This document shows positions 40,082-49,485 of a DNA stretch of 64,000 bases, piece after piece. The stretch is from Nitrosomonadales bacterium (lineage in GTDB: Bacteria > Pseudomonadota > Gammaproteobacteria > Burkholderiales > Gallionellaceae), in contig JACRED010000015.1 in assembly GCA_016218415.1 (NCBI GenBank), positions 1-64,000 on the forward strand, written 5' to 3'. Each line of letters starts with the position of its first letter. Position 1 is the first letter of the stretch. The notes beneath the pieces are model-generated. The model was given only the letters and a program-made list of their open reading frames with translations, was not told where the DNA came from and did no database searches. A program made the position numbers and the translations under genes.

Positions 40082-40848
40082 AAGCAATCATTCTGGCCGG
40101 CGGCTTGGGCACCCGGATCAGCGAAGAAACCTCCACGCGCCCCAAGCCCATGGTCGAGATCGGCGGCAAGCCCATCCTGTGGCACATCATGAAAAACTAT
40201 TCGGCACATGGCATCCACGATTTTGTGATTTGCTGCGGCTACAAAGGCTATGTGATCAAGGAATATTTCGCCAACTATTTCCTGCATATGTCGGACGTAA
40301 CCTTCGACATGGAACACAACAAAATGGAAGTGCATCAGCGCTATGCCGAACCTTGGCGGGTAACCCTGGTGGACACCGGCGAGGACACCATGACAGGCGG
40401 TCGTCTGAAGCGGGTGGCGGACTACGTCAAGGATGATGAGGCGTTCTGTTTCACCTATGGGGACGGGGTCAGCGACGTTAACATCACCGATCTGATCGCT
40501 TTCCACAAGGCGCAGAAGGTCAAGGCCACGTTGACTGCAACCATTCCACCGGGCCGTTTTGGCGCGCTGGATATGAACGGCAACAAGGTCAACAGTTTCA
40601 TGGAAAAGCCCAAAGGCGACGGCGCGATGATCAACGGTGGCTTCTTTGTGCTTTCGCCTAAAGTCATAGACTACATCAGTGATGACAAAACGATCTGGGA
40701 GCGTGAACCGCTGGAGCGCCTGGCGGAAGAGGGCAATCTGGCGGCGTTTCATCACAATGGTTTCTGGCAGCCCATGGATACCTTGCGCGACAAGATGCAT
40801 CTGGAAGAGCTGTGGTCCAGTGGAAAGGCGCCGTGGAAAACATGGTAG
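40078..40848 (+). CDS. rfbF: Glucose-1-phosphate cytidylyltransferase
   Basis: A 256-residue nucleotidyltransferase making CDP-D-glucose, the first step of CDP-3,6-dideoxyhexose synthesis. It starts [20 protein letters not shown], has [32 protein letters not shown] with the metal aspartate, and [19 protein letters not shown]; these match RfbF/DdhA/AscA rather than the glucose-1-phosphate thymidylyltransferases. Its ATG overlaps the fcl stop and its stop overlaps the rfbG start, so it is translationally coupled on both sides. Confidence 0.93.
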   Translation: MKAIILAGGLGTRISEETSTRPKPMVEIGGKPILWHIMKNYSAHGIHDFVICCGYKGYVIKEYFANYFLHMSDVTFDMEHNKMEVHQRYAEPWRVTLVDTGEDTMTGGRLKRVADYVKDDEAFCFTYGDGVSDVNITDLIAFHKAQKVKATLTATIPPGRFGALDMNGNKVNSFMEKPKGDGAMINGGFFVLSPKVIDYISDDKTIWEREPLERLAEEGNLAAFHHNGFWQPMDTLRDKMHLEELWSSGKAPWKTW

Positions 40849-41921
40849 ATCCATCGTTCTGGAACGGCAAGGTCGTGCTGCTGACCGGGCATACCGGCTT
40901 CAAGGGAAGCTGGATTTCACTGTGGCTGCAATCGATGGGCGCGAAAGTGGTCGGATATGCGCTGGCGCCCCCGACCGATCCCAGTCTGTTTGTTGCCGCA
41001 GATGTCGCGCGGGGCATGACCGGCATCACAGGCGACATCCGCGATCTGGGGCATTTGCGCGCGGTGTTTGCCGAACACCGGCCCGAGATTGTGATCCACA
41101 TGGCCGCACAGCCCCTGGTGCGCTACTCCTACGCCAACCCGGTCGAGACCTATTCCACCAACGTGATGGGTACAGTCCATGTGCTGGAAGCGGCGAGGCT
41201 GTCTGGTTCGGTGCGAGCCATCGTCAACGTCACCAGCGACAAATGTTATGAAAACCGCGAATGGGTGTGGGGCTACCGTGAGAACGAGCCCATGGGCGGC
41301 TACGATCCCTACAGCAACAGCAAAGGCTGCGCGGAACTGGTGGCCTCGGCTTACCGAAGCTCATATTTCAACCCGGACTGCTTTGCAGATCACGACATAG
41401 CGCTGGCCTCGGCCCGTGCCGGCAACGTGATCGGCGGCGGCGACTGGGCGGAAGACCGGCTCATACCGGATATAATGCGCGCCATTGTGCAGGGCAGGCC
41501 GGTACATATCCGCAATCCCCACGCCATCAGGCCCTGGCAGCATGTATTGGAGCCGCTGTCCGGTTATTTGATACTGGCGCAGAAACTTTTTGCAGAAGGC
41601 GCGGCCTACGGCGAAGCCTGGAATTTCGGGCCGAGCGACGAAGACGCCAGACCCGTGCAATGGATCGTGGAAAATCTGACCCGGCAATGGGGCGAGGGTG
41701 CAAGCTGGGTGCTGGATGGAGGCGATCACCCCCATGAGGCGCATTACCTGAAGCTGGATTGTTCCAAGGCCAAGGCAAGACTGGATTGGCATCCGCGCTG
41801 GCATCTCGAAGATACGCTGGGCGCCATCGTGGCCTGGCACCGTTGGCACCGGGCTGGCAAAGACATGCGCGAAATGACGCTAGCGCAAATTGCCGCATAT
41901 AAATCGGCCGGCGTTAAATAG
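40842..41921 (+). CDS. rfbG: CDP-glucose 4,6-dehydratase
   Basis: A 359-residue SDR enzyme turning CDP-glucose into CDP-4-keto-6-deoxyglucose. The start [20 protein letters not shown] is the RfbG/DdhB form of the NAD-binding motif. [20 protein letters not shown] and [14 protein letters not shown] (Tyr-x3-Lys) follow, then the CDP-site [20 protein letters not shown]. The ATG at 40842 is chosen because it gives the usual N-terminus and overlaps the rfbF stop. Step two of the dideoxyhexose pathway. Confidence 0.94.
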   Translation: MVDPSFWNGKVVLLTGHTGFKGSWISLWLQSMGAKVVGYALAPPTDPSLFVAADVARGMTGITGDIRDLGHLRAVFAEHRPEIVIHMAAQPLVRYSYANPVETYSTNVMGTVHVLEAARLSGSVRAIVNVTSDKCYENREWVWGYRENEPMGGYDPYSNSKGCAELVASAYRSSYFNPDCFADHDIALASARAGNVIGGGDWAEDRLIPDIMRAIVQGRPVHIRNPHAIRPWQHVLEPLSGYLILAQKLFAEGAAYGEAWNFGPSDEDARPVQWIVENLTRQWGEGASWVLDGGDHPHEAHYLKLDCSKAKARLDWHPRWHLEDTLGAIVAWHRWHRAGKDMREMTLAQIAAYKSAGVK

Positions 41922-41939
41922 AAACAAACAGGAGTCAGT

Positions 41940-43253
41940 GTGAGCAAAGAGGCGATAAAGCAGCAGATCTTCGAACTGGTTGAACAATACAGCGCGCTGC
42001 ATTTTGCAGAAAAGGCGTTTACGCCCGGCACCAGCGTCATACCGCCGTCGGGCAAGGTGCTGGGTGCAAGCGAACTGAAGAACATGGTGGATGCCTCACT
42101 GGACGGCTGGCTCACCACCGGGCGCTTCAACGAAGCATTCGAGAAACGCTTCGCGGAATTCGTCGGCGTACCCTATGCGTTGACCACCACTTCCGGCTCA
42201 TCGGCCAACCTGCTGGCTTTTACCGCACTGACCTCGCACAAGCTGGGAGACCGCGCCCTGAAGCCGGGCGATGAGGTCATCACCGTCGCCGCCGGCTTCC
42301 CCACCACGGTGAACCCGATGTTGCAGAACGGCATGGTGCCGGTGTTCGTCGATGTGGACATCCCGACTTACAACATCGACCCGCAAAAGATCGCGGCAGC
42401 CGTGACCGAGCGCACACGCGCCATCATGGTGGCGCACACGCTGGGCAATCCGTTCGACCTGGATGCGGTGATGGCACTGGCCAAAAAGCACAACCTCTGG
42501 GTCATCGAAGACTGCTGCGATGCGCTCGGCTCGCGCTACAAAGGCCGGCACGTCGGCAGTTTCGGCCACATCGCCACGTGCAGCTTTTATCCCGCGCACC
42601 ACATCACGATGGGCGAAGGCGGCATGGTTTTCACCAAGGACCGCGATCTGCGCACCATCATCGAATCGTTCCGCGACTGGGGACGCGATTGCTATTGCGC
42701 GCCGGGCTGCGACAACACCTGCGGCAAACGCTTTGGCCAGCAGCTCGGCTCGCTGCCGTTCGGCTACGACCACAAGTACACCTATTCTCACCTGGGCTAC
42801 AACCTCAAGATCACCGACATGCAGGCGGCCTGCGCGCTGGCGCAGATGGATAGACTCCCGGAGTTCGTCGAGGCGCGCAAACGCAATTTTGCCTTCCTCA
42901 AAGCGCGCCTGGAATCCTGCGCAGAGTTTCTGATTCTGCCTGAAGCCACAGCCGGCAGCGAACCATCCTGGTTCGGCTTCCCGATCACAATCCGCGAATC
43001 GGCAGGCGTTGCAAGGGTGGAACTGTTGAAATATCTGGATGAGAACAAGGTCGGAACGCGGTTGCTGTTTGCCGGCAATTTGACACGCCAACCGTATTTT
43101 GAAGGCCGCACTTATCGTACCAGCGGTGAATTAACCAATACGGACAACATCATGAATAACACGCTCTGGATCGGTGTCTATCCCGGCCTGAATGAAGCGA
43201 TGTTGAGTTTTGTGGCTGAAAGGATTGAAACGTTCTTTGGTGTCAATTTCTAA
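41940..43253 (+). CDS. rfbH: CDP-4-keto-6-deoxyglucose 3-dehydrase (E1, RfbH/DdhC)
   Basis: A 437-residue pyridoxamine-phosphate and 2Fe-2S enzyme that removes the C3 hydroxyl. The aminotransferase-fold lysine is replaced by histidine in [11 protein letters not shown] (His220/His221), the hallmark of E1, and the iron-sulfur cysteines are Cys251, Cys253, Cys257 and Cys261 in [14 protein letters not shown]. Starts at GTG 41940 after AGGAG. E1 needs a reductase partner (E3, DdhD/AscD), which is not in this window; another electron donor or a remote gene would be required. Confidence 0.94.
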   Translation: MSKEAIKQQIFELVEQYSALHFAEKAFTPGTSVIPPSGKVLGASELKNMVDASLDGWLTTGRFNEAFEKRFAEFVGVPYALTTTSGSSANLLAFTALTSHKLGDRALKPGDEVITVAAGFPTTVNPMLQNGMVPVFVDVDIPTYNIDPQKIAAAVTERTRAIMVAHTLGNPFDLDAVMALAKKHNLWVIEDCCDALGSRYKGRHVGSFGHIATCSFYPAHHITMGEGGMVFTKDRDLRTIIESFRDWGRDCYCAPGCDNTCGKRFGQQLGSLPFGYDHKYTYSHLGYNLKITDMQAACALAQMDRLPEFVEARKRNFAFLKARLESCAEFLILPEATAGSEPSWFGFPITIRESAGVARVELLKYLDENKVGTRLLFAGNLTRQPYFEGRTYRTSGELTNTDNIMNNTLWIGVYPGLNEAMLSFVAERIETFFGVNF

Positions 43254-43802
43254 GTGTTTGAACTCAAGTCCAGCAAAATCGATGGGTGTTTTGAATTGCA
43301 ATCCAAAGCGTTTAAAGACATTCGGGGGAAATTTGTAAAAGTTTTCCACGAACAAGCTTTTGCAGCGCAAGGGTTGGAGACGGTCTTCGCCGAGGAATAT
43401 TACTCGGTATCCTATAAGAACGTGATCAGAGGCCTGCATTTTCAGCTGCCACCGATGGATCACGTAAAAATGGTTTACTGCGTGGAGGGCGAGGTACTGG
43501 ACGCGGTGGTTGACCTGAGACGCGGCTCGCCTACCTATAGGCAATACGTCTTATTTGAACTCAGTTCCACCAAAGCCAACAGCATCTATATCCCGAAGGG
43601 CATGGCTCATGGCTTTTGTGCGCTGAGCGATCGCGCGATTATGGTTTATAAGGTCAGCACAGTTTATTCGCCAGAACATGATGCGGGCGTACTCTGGAAT
43701 TCTGCGGGTATACCCTGGCCGACCACACAGGCCATCTTGTCAGCACGCGATCAAAGTTTCCCCCGCCTCGAAAATTTTGAGAGCCCGTTCAATTATGAGT
43801 AA
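43254..43802 (+). CDS. dTDP-4-dehydrorhamnose 3,5-epimerase-like protein, possible AscE-type CDP-sugar epimerase
   Basis: A 182-residue cupin of the RmlC family, starting at a GTG that directly follows the rfbH stop. The catalytic histidine loop NVIRGLHFQLPP (about residues 60-71), KMVYCVEGEVLDAVVDLRRG and YIPKGMAHGFCALSD are all present. With rfbF, rfbG and rfbH in front, the likeliest role is epimerising the CDP-4-keto-3,6-dideoxy sugar, as AscE does in the CDP-ascarylose pathway. A dTDP-rhamnose role is unlikely because rmlA, rmlB and rmlD are absent here. The assignment is an inference from context. Confidence 0.75.
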   Translation: MFELKSSKIDGCFELQSKAFKDIRGKFVKVFHEQAFAAQGLETVFAEEYYSVSYKNVIRGLHFQLPPMDHVKMVYCVEGEVLDAVVDLRRGSPTYRQYVLFELSSTKANSIYIPKGMAHGFCALSDRAIMVYKVSTVYSPEHDAGVLWNSAGIPWPTTQAILSARDQSFPRLENFESPFNYE

Positions 43803-44709
43803 CGCCCCCGCAGGTCATAGTTCGCCTAGCCGCATCGCGCTGGTCACCGGTGCAACGGGATTTATCGGTGGTCATCTGGTCACACGTTTGGTGCGGGAGG
43901 GCTGGCAGGTGCATACTGTGATCCGTTCCGGGTCGCATCTGCCCTCCGCGCCAGAATTCATGCGGGTAATCGCTCACACGCATGACGGCACCACCGAGGG
44001 GATGATCCGTCTGATGGCGGAGGCAAAACCACTGGTGGTATTTCATCTGGCTTCGCTGTTCCTTTCCCAGCACGAGGCACGGGATGTGGAGCCTTTGATA
44101 CTGAGCAACGTGCTGTTCGGCGGCCAGCTGCTGGAGGCGATGATGGTCAACGGAGTAAACCAGATCGTCAACACCGGAACCTCTTGGCAACATTACAACA
44201 ATGAAGACTACAACCCGGTTTGCCTGTACGCCGCTACCAAACAAGCCTTTGAAGATATTCTCGCTTACTACACCGAGGCCACTGCAATAAGGGCCGTCAC
44301 CCTCCAGCTTTTTGATACTTATGGGCCCGACGACCCCAGACCCAAACTTTTCCATCTTCTGGGTAAAACAGCCAGGAGCTTGGAAGAGTTTGCGATGTCC
44401 CCGGGCGAACAACTGATCGATATCGTGTATATCGATGACGTCATCGATGCCTATCTATGTGCAGCCGATGAGCTGGGGGGTATGCCGGCAGGCCACCGGG
44501 TGCATGCGGTCTCATCAGGCAAGCCACTGCCGCTTCGCGAGTTGGTTTCCGTATATGAAAGCGTGCTTGGCGTGAAACTGCCTATCGCCTGGGGAAAGCG
44601 CACCTATCGGCCGCGTGAAGTCATGGTGACTTGGAACAGGGGCAGCTCACTGGCAGGGTGGCATCCCAAAGTAAGCCTTGCCCAAGGCATACAGCGAACC
44701 TGCAAATAA
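43795..44709 (+). CDS. NAD-dependent epimerase/reductase, probable CDP-dideoxyhexose 4-keto-reductase
   Basis: A 304-residue SDR protein whose ATG overlaps the end of the epimerase gene by 8 bases. The Rossmann motif ALVTGATGFIGGHLV, VNTGTSWQHYNN with the catalytic Ser/Thr, the YAATKQAFED Tyr-x3-Lys pair and DIVYIDDVIDAYL are visible. In CDP-dideoxyhexose clusters the last enzyme is a 4-keto reductase of this superfamily (AscF, Abe, Prt), so this is the expected terminal step, setting whether ascarylose, abequose, paratose or another sugar results. The exact product cannot be told from sequence. Confidence 0.75.
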   Translation: MSNAPAGHSSPSRIALVTGATGFIGGHLVTRLVREGWQVHTVIRSGSHLPSAPEFMRVIAHTHDGTTEGMIRLMAEAKPLVVFHLASLFLSQHEARDVEPLILSNVLFGGQLLEAMMVNGVNQIVNTGTSWQHYNNEDYNPVCLYAATKQAFEDILAYYTEATAIRAVTLQLFDTYGPDDPRPKLFHLLGKTARSLEEFAMSPGEQLIDIVYIDDVIDAYLCAADELGGMPAGHRVHAVSSGKPLPLRELVSVYESVLGVKLPIAWGKRTYRPREVMVTWNRGSSLAGWHPKVSLAQGIQRTCK

Positions 44710-44722
44710 TCAGAATCTGCGC

Positions 44723-46258
44723 ATGAGTGTCCATGGCAAGATATTGAGAGGAGTATCGGGGGGAGCATTTTTTTCTCTGGTGACGGTTATTGTGTCATTC
44801 GTCCAACTGCGTCTGGTGTTGGACTTTTTGTCACCCAGTCTCGCAGGGACCTGGCTGCTGTTCATATCTGTCGGGTCATACATTGCATTTTTTGATCTGG
44901 GCCTGAGCCCCACGATCGCCCGGGAAATCGGCTTCCACCTCGGCACAGAACGGCTTGATCAGCAACACAAGACCAAACTCATCGCCGACCTGCTCGTGAC
45001 CAGCAATTACCTGTTTCACCTGCTGTCGATCGCGGTTTTCTTGCTGGCGGTACTGCTCGGCGGTTATATCGTGCACACTTCAACCGCTACGGATCAATAT
45101 TCACAAGTGGCTTGGGCATGGCTCATTTTCGCCACCGGGGCCGCGCTGAATTTATGGGCAAGCAGTCCCTTCGCGGCGCTGTATGGCCTGGGCTACTGGG
45201 GCAGCGAACGACTGATTCGCTCGTTATCACTGTTGGCGGGGTTGGCTTTGACGGTCGGGCTGCTTTATGCGGGATTCGGCATAATCGGACTTTCGGTAGC
45301 TTGGGCAGCACAGGGCTTGTTGGCGAGAATGGTTGCCAAGCAGATCCTGCACCGGAAGTATCCCGATTTATTGGCGGCTCGCAGCAAGCCTGATCTACAA
45401 CTCGCCAAAACAATTATAACGCCCAGCTTGAAATGGGCCGTAATGGGCTTTGGTGCCATTCTGATTTTGCAGACAGACAATGTCATCATTGCTGCGGTGC
45501 TAGGTCCGGCGGCGATACCGAACTATGAAGCGGCCGCCAAAATTGCAATCACGGCCATGAGCTTTGCAGCGATACTGGTTACCGCAACGTCACCGCAAAT
45601 TTCAAAGGCATATGCCGAAAAAAACACTGCGCTGGTCGCCTCTTTATTGTCGCAGAGTGTGAGGCTAAGTGTCACGATGGTTGTCTTCTTGGCGGCATAT
45701 GTCGCGGTCTATGGTGACGCAATTATTGCGCTATGGCTCGGAAACGGAAGATTTGTCGGTTTCCCTATACTCTGGACACTTTTGCTGATGGTACTACTGG
45801 AAGCACACCATGTTGCAATGGCAACAGCAACTGTCGCTACCGGGCATATGCCATTTACAAAGCCGGCCTTGTTGGCGGGCGTCCTAAATCTGGCAATTTC
45901 TGTCATTCTCGCTCAGCACTTGGGGCTATGGGGAGTAGCTTTAGGTACACTGATGGCACAGCTATTGACCAATAATTGGTATGCTCCATATGTGGCACTT
46001 AAACATTTCGGCATACCTTTCAGCACACACTATAAAACGGTGTTGATGCCAACCGGCCTGTTGCTTGCGGTATTGCTGTCCGCAAACTTTTTATTGAAGC
46101 AAATGCTTGGCAATTACTCCCATCTTATCGTGCTATCCAGCTCCCTTTTCTTCTCAGCATTGATTGCTGTCGGTGCCGCATACTTACTAGTGCTAACTAG
46201 CAACGAACGCCAAGCCATTCAAATCCAGATACTTGGCAATTGGGGAAATAAACCATGA
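44723..46258 (+). CDS. wzx: Polysaccharide repeat-unit flippase (Wzx type)
   Basis: A 511-residue membrane protein with about 12 to 14 hydrophobic helices, starting GVSGGAFFSLVTVIVSFVQL and continuing with FFDLGLSPTIAREIG, a typical Wzx/MATE-like (MVF) pattern. It should flip undecaprenyl-linked oligosaccharide units across the inner membrane. The ATG at 44723 follows the reductase stop by 13 bases; its stop overlaps the next gene (ATGA). Base composition drops here compared with the sugar genes upstream, as is usual for Wzx/Wzy regions that are exchanged between strains. Confidence 0.82.
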   Translation: MSVHGKILRGVSGGAFFSLVTVIVSFVQLRLVLDFLSPSLAGTWLLFISVGSYIAFFDLGLSPTIAREIGFHLGTERLDQQHKTKLIADLLVTSNYLFHLLSIAVFLLAVLLGGYIVHTSTATDQYSQVAWAWLIFATGAALNLWASSPFAALYGLGYWGSERLIRSLSLLAGLALTVGLLYAGFGIIGLSVAWAAQGLLARMVAKQILHRKYPDLLAARSKPDLQLAKTIITPSLKWAVMGFGAILILQTDNVIIAAVLGPAAIPNYEAAAKIAITAMSFAAILVTATSPQISKAYAEKNTALVASLLSQSVRLSVTMVVFLAAYVAVYGDAIIALWLGNGRFVGFPILWTLLLMVLLEAHHVAMATATVATGHMPFTKPALLAGVLNLAISVILAQHLGLWGVALGTLMAQLLTNNWYAPYVALKHFGIPFSTHYKTVLMPTGLLLAVLLSANFLLKQMLGNYSHLIVLSSSLFFSALIAVGAAYLLVLTSNERQAIQIQILGNWGNKP

Positions 46259-47109
46259 TGCAGGCCAGCCAACCTTTGGTATCAGTATGCATCCCTGTAT
46301 ATAACGGCGAGAAATATATTGCGGAAACCATACAATCCGTGCTGGCTCAGACTTATTCAAAAATTGAAATCCTGGTTCAGGACAATGCCTCCACAGATGC
46401 CACCGTGAGTATATTGCGAGAGCTCGCCGCCAATAATTCACGGATTTGCATAGAGCGCAACGGGCAAAATTGTGGAATGTCGGCAAACTGGAATAGGGTG
46501 ATCAACAGAGCGCGTGGCGATTACATCATGTTGCTGAGCGCGGATGATTTGCTTAAAGAAGCTTTTGTTGCAACCTGCCTGGAAACATTTTTACAGCAAG
46601 ACGTTGATGTTGTGACGACCAACCACCTTTACCTTAGTGGTGGCAGGTTATCCCGCAGAAAAACATCTTTGGCATCCGGCGTGCGTCAGGATTATTGTCA
46701 TTTGATACTCTTGTTGAATCCTTTTTCTATCAATTTTACGCTCTTCACTCGAGATGTAGTTAACCGGATGCGCATTGACGGAAATCTCTTTTCAACTGCC
46801 TATTACACTTGCGATTATGATCTCTGGATCAGGCTGGCGCTGACCAATAGCAAAATTTCATATATGGATAAACCGCTCGGTGTTTATCGCGTCCATGGCG
46901 AGAATCTGTCCAGACAAGTGAAACGAATGAGCCGGCAAACATTCTTTGTTCTGTTGGCGAATAAGATCGGCTTGAAAAGCCGGTGTTCAGTAGCATATCG
47001 CTTCACATTGTTCAGATTTGTTGTGCGTAACCTGCACAACAGGTTCGCTAAAGGTATCGCGGATAATCGTATGCTACATGCGCTATTAGGAGAATTGGTA
47101 AGAACATGA
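46255..47109 (+). CDS. Glycosyltransferase family 2
   Basis: A 284-residue GT-A glycosyltransferase. It starts VSVCIPVYNGEKYIAETIQS, has ILVQDNASTDATVSI with the nucleotide-binding aspartates and MLLSADDLLKEAF with the metal-binding Asp-x-Asp-like site. The C-terminus ends in basic helices that may touch the membrane. The start overlaps the wzx stop and the end overlaps wzy, so it is part of the repeat-unit assembly set. Donor and acceptor are not predictable. Confidence 0.88.
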   Translation: MMQASQPLVSVCIPVYNGEKYIAETIQSVLAQTYSKIEILVQDNASTDATVSILRELAANNSRICIERNGQNCGMSANWNRVINRARGDYIMLLSADDLLKEAFVATCLETFLQQDVDVVTTNHLYLSGGRLSRRKTSLASGVRQDYCHLILLLNPFSINFTLFTRDVVNRMRIDGNLFSTAYYTCDYDLWIRLALTNSKISYMDKPLGVYRVHGENLSRQVKRMSRQTFFVLLANKIGLKSRCSVAYRFTLFRFVVRNLHNRFAKGIADNRMLHALLGELVRT

Positions 47110-48320
47110 ATATCTCTTACCAATCGGTATTCCGATTTTTCTTCTTTGTGGCAATCGCGTGCCTTGGTCTGGAGAGGATTAATGTGTTGCCATGGAGCGG
47201 AAGTTTCATACAGATATCCTACCTGCTATCAATTCCATTCTTATGGGTTATGTGGCAGGCGAAATACAAGAGCCTCCAAATATGCTACGTGGTCATCATG
47301 TTAGTGTTGGCAACCTCGCTGTTGGCCAATGGCCTATTTAATACGTATTACTGGAAGAAAGTGGTCCTGATTGGATACGTTCTGGCCGCCTCATTCAGTC
47401 TGGCTGCTTATGCTTACAAGAACAATCTTGAGGAACCGTTCATCAAGGCGCTAAAAATTTATGTGCTGCTAAGTATCGTGGTGACTTTTTTACAGCTTAT
47501 CGCATTTCTCGAAGGGGATTTCCTAACCAGCCAACTTGATCCGACCAGGATATTCAATTTTGATGCGATTGTTATTGGTGATTACTTCAGGCCATCAGGG
47601 TACTCATTTGACTCCAACAAGGGAATGTTCAATTTCAGTTATGCACTGATATGTCTCAGCTTGATATCTGAGGGTGGATGGAGATGGATGAAGATAATGT
47701 ACCCGCTGACATTCTTGGCACACTCGCGTTCAACTCTTGTTGCCATCGTACCAGCCTTGTTTGCCCGGTCAAAATTCTACGGTGTCCTGAGTGTGGCTTT
47801 GTACATTATGGTTTTGATGTTCCTGACCCCGCAACAGGTTGCGAAGGATAGGCTGTCCAGCATGAATTCAATGAACGTGGCTGATTCTACAATTTCATCA
47901 AATTTGTCATTTGGCAACAGTAGTTCAAATTATATGCGTCTTGAACTGGCCAAGCTCTGGGCTAGAAGCATTAGCTCTGCATCACCTGAGCAAATATTGT
48001 TCGGTCATGGCATAGCCAGTTCGGGCGTGTATTTAAATAAAAACCTTGGAACGAGCTACGGAGATTTTGCCAATGGGTACCTAACAATATTTTTCGAACT
48101 GGGGTTGGCGGGATTAGCACTGCTGGTCGCGATATTGACAAAATTGTGGCGTGCATATAATTCCAGAGGCAGGTATATGTTACTGATCCCGCTGATGATA
48201 TTTCAGTTATTTTATGCCAATCTGGCAGAGCCGCTTGTTATAGTGACACTAAGTTATTTGCTCATGAAATACCGGGAAAATGTCGTTGATGAATTAAATT
48301 ATCGAGCAGAGGGGCACTGA
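47106..48320 (+). CDS. wzy: O-antigen/EPS polymerase-like membrane protein (Wzy type)
   Basis: A 404-residue protein with about 10 to 12 hydrophobic helices and a large polar loop between about residues 250 and 330 (SSMNSMNVADSTISSNLSFG, then FGHGIASSGVY). That layout fits Wzy polymerases, which join repeat units in the periplasm and share little sequence. FRPSGYSFDSNKGMF is a typical polymerase/ligase loop. The start overlaps the previous glycosyltransferase (ATGA). It is among the AT-richest genes of the window (28 of 60 and 25 of 60 G+C in two sampled lines). Confidence 0.72.
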   Translation: MNISYQSVFRFFFFVAIACLGLERINVLPWSGSFIQISYLLSIPFLWVMWQAKYKSLQICYVVIMLVLATSLLANGLFNTYYWKKVVLIGYVLAASFSLAAYAYKNNLEEPFIKALKIYVLLSIVVTFLQLIAFLEGDFLTSQLDPTRIFNFDAIVIGDYFRPSGYSFDSNKGMFNFSYALICLSLISEGGWRWMKIMYPLTFLAHSRSTLVAIVPALFARSKFYGVLSVALYIMVLMFLTPQQVAKDRLSSMNSMNVADSTISSNLSFGNSSSNYMRLELAKLWARSISSASPEQILFGHGIASSGVYLNKNLGTSYGDFANGYLTIFFELGLAGLALLVAILTKLWRAYNSRGRYMLLIPLMIFQLFYANLAEPLVIVTLSYLLMKYRENVVDELNYRAEGH

Positions 48321-48321
48321 A

Positions 48322-49356
48322 ATGAAGGTCGCGATGATCACGGGCTCGTACCCGCCGATGGCATGTGGAATCGGCGATTACACCTCAAAGCTCGCCTCGG
48401 CCTTGACCGCCAGTGGAATTACTGTGGATATCTATTCCGCAGGAGTTGACTGGAGCCTGTTAAAGGCCCAGCAATTGGCGCGCAAAATTTCCGAAGGGCA
48501 ACCGGATATTGTTCACATCCAGTATCCCGGCACGGGCTACGGCCATAAGCTGGGCCCTCAGGCATTGAGCTTCCTGTTGAAGCCGTGCGTCGTCACCTTG
48601 CATGAAGTGAGCCAAGTACACATCCTGCGGAGATTGTCGCTATATCCTTTTGTTTACGGAGCCGAATGGCTGATTTTTTCTTCAGGCTTTGAAATGGGCT
48701 ATGCCATGCGCTTTGCGCCGAAACCAGGGAATCGCTCATGTGTTATTCCAATAGGCAGTTTCATCTCCTCTCCCAACGAAGCCAGCGAAAAAGACTTGGA
48801 AGACATCGTCAGTTTTGGACTGATTAGGCCTAATAAGGGAATTGAACAGGTTATCGCACTGGCTGCAATGATAAAAACACAAGGCTTACCATTGAATATT
48901 CGCATAATCGGCTCGATCGATCCCAAGCAGCCGCAATATCTGGATGAGCTTAGATCCGCCTCCAAGGACCTGCCAATTACATGGGAATTAGGATTATCTG
49001 AACCCAACGTGGCAAATTTACTGGCACGATCGCGTATAGCTTACATGCCATTCCCTGACGGAGCATCAGAACGGCGCTCTTCACTGCTTGCGGTGTTATT
49101 GAATGGTATTGCCACGATTTCAACCAAAGGTCCATTTACAACGAATGAACTGGCTGAGTCGCTGTTCTTGACAGACACACCCGAACAGGCTTTGCTCGCT
49201 ATTAAGCAGTTGCTGGATAAACCGGCGCAACTGGATGACTTGGCTCAACGGGCTCGTGAGTATGGGCAAAAGCGCAGTTGGCCGCGCATTGCAACGCAGC
49301 ATATCGAGCTTTACCAGAAAATGATCAACAATCATGGTGCTGATGCTTGTCGCTAA
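48322..49356 (+). CDS. Glycosyltransferase family 4 (GT-B)
   Basis: A 344-residue GT-B glycosyltransferase. The N-terminal domain starts VAMITGSYPPMACGIGDYTS, a common GT4 opening with the acceptor glycine loop. DIVHIQYPGTGYGHKLGP follows, and the C-terminal domain has SFGLIRPNKGIEQVIALAAM and the donor site region MPFPDGASERRSSLLAVLLN. It starts 1 base after the wzy stop. It is the last gene of this run before a 129-base spacer holding a possible promoter. Confidence 0.83.
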   Translation: MKVAMITGSYPPMACGIGDYTSKLASALTASGITVDIYSAGVDWSLLKAQQLARKISEGQPDIVHIQYPGTGYGHKLGPQALSFLLKPCVVTLHEVSQVHILRRLSLYPFVYGAEWLIFSSGFEMGYAMRFAPKPGNRSCVIPIGSFISSPNEASEKDLEDIVSFGLIRPNKGIEQVIALAAMIKTQGLPLNIRIIGSIDPKQPQYLDELRSASKDLPITWELGLSEPNVANLLARSRIAYMPFPDGASERRSSLLAVLLNGIATISTKGPFTTNELAESLFLTDTPEQALLAIKQLLDKPAQLDDLAQRAREYGQKRSWPRIATQHIELYQKMINNHGADACR

Positions 49357-49396
49357 TAATCTTGTTCTTTCTGTCAAATAATCTATTGAGCCGGTA

Positions 49397-49425
49397 TTGT
49401 TGTCCCGATCAGAGCATAGTATGTT
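49397..49425 (+). promoter_or_regulatory. Candidate internal promoter in the polysaccharide locus
   Basis: TTGTTG (49397-49402) and TATGTT (49420-49425) are spaced by 17 bases inside the only non-coding gap (49357-49485) of the central locus. A start near 49432 would serve the glycosyltransferase at 49486. Confidence 0.35.
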
Positions 49426-49485
49426 GGCAGGGTAAGTGCTAAGTATGATCCAATTATCAGGTACATTTCACAAAATGACTCAAAA

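Noticed and set aside
43254-43802. dTDP-rhamnose epimerase rmlC
   Set aside because: No rmlA, rmlB or rmlD is present, and the gene is embedded directly after three CDP-sugar genes.
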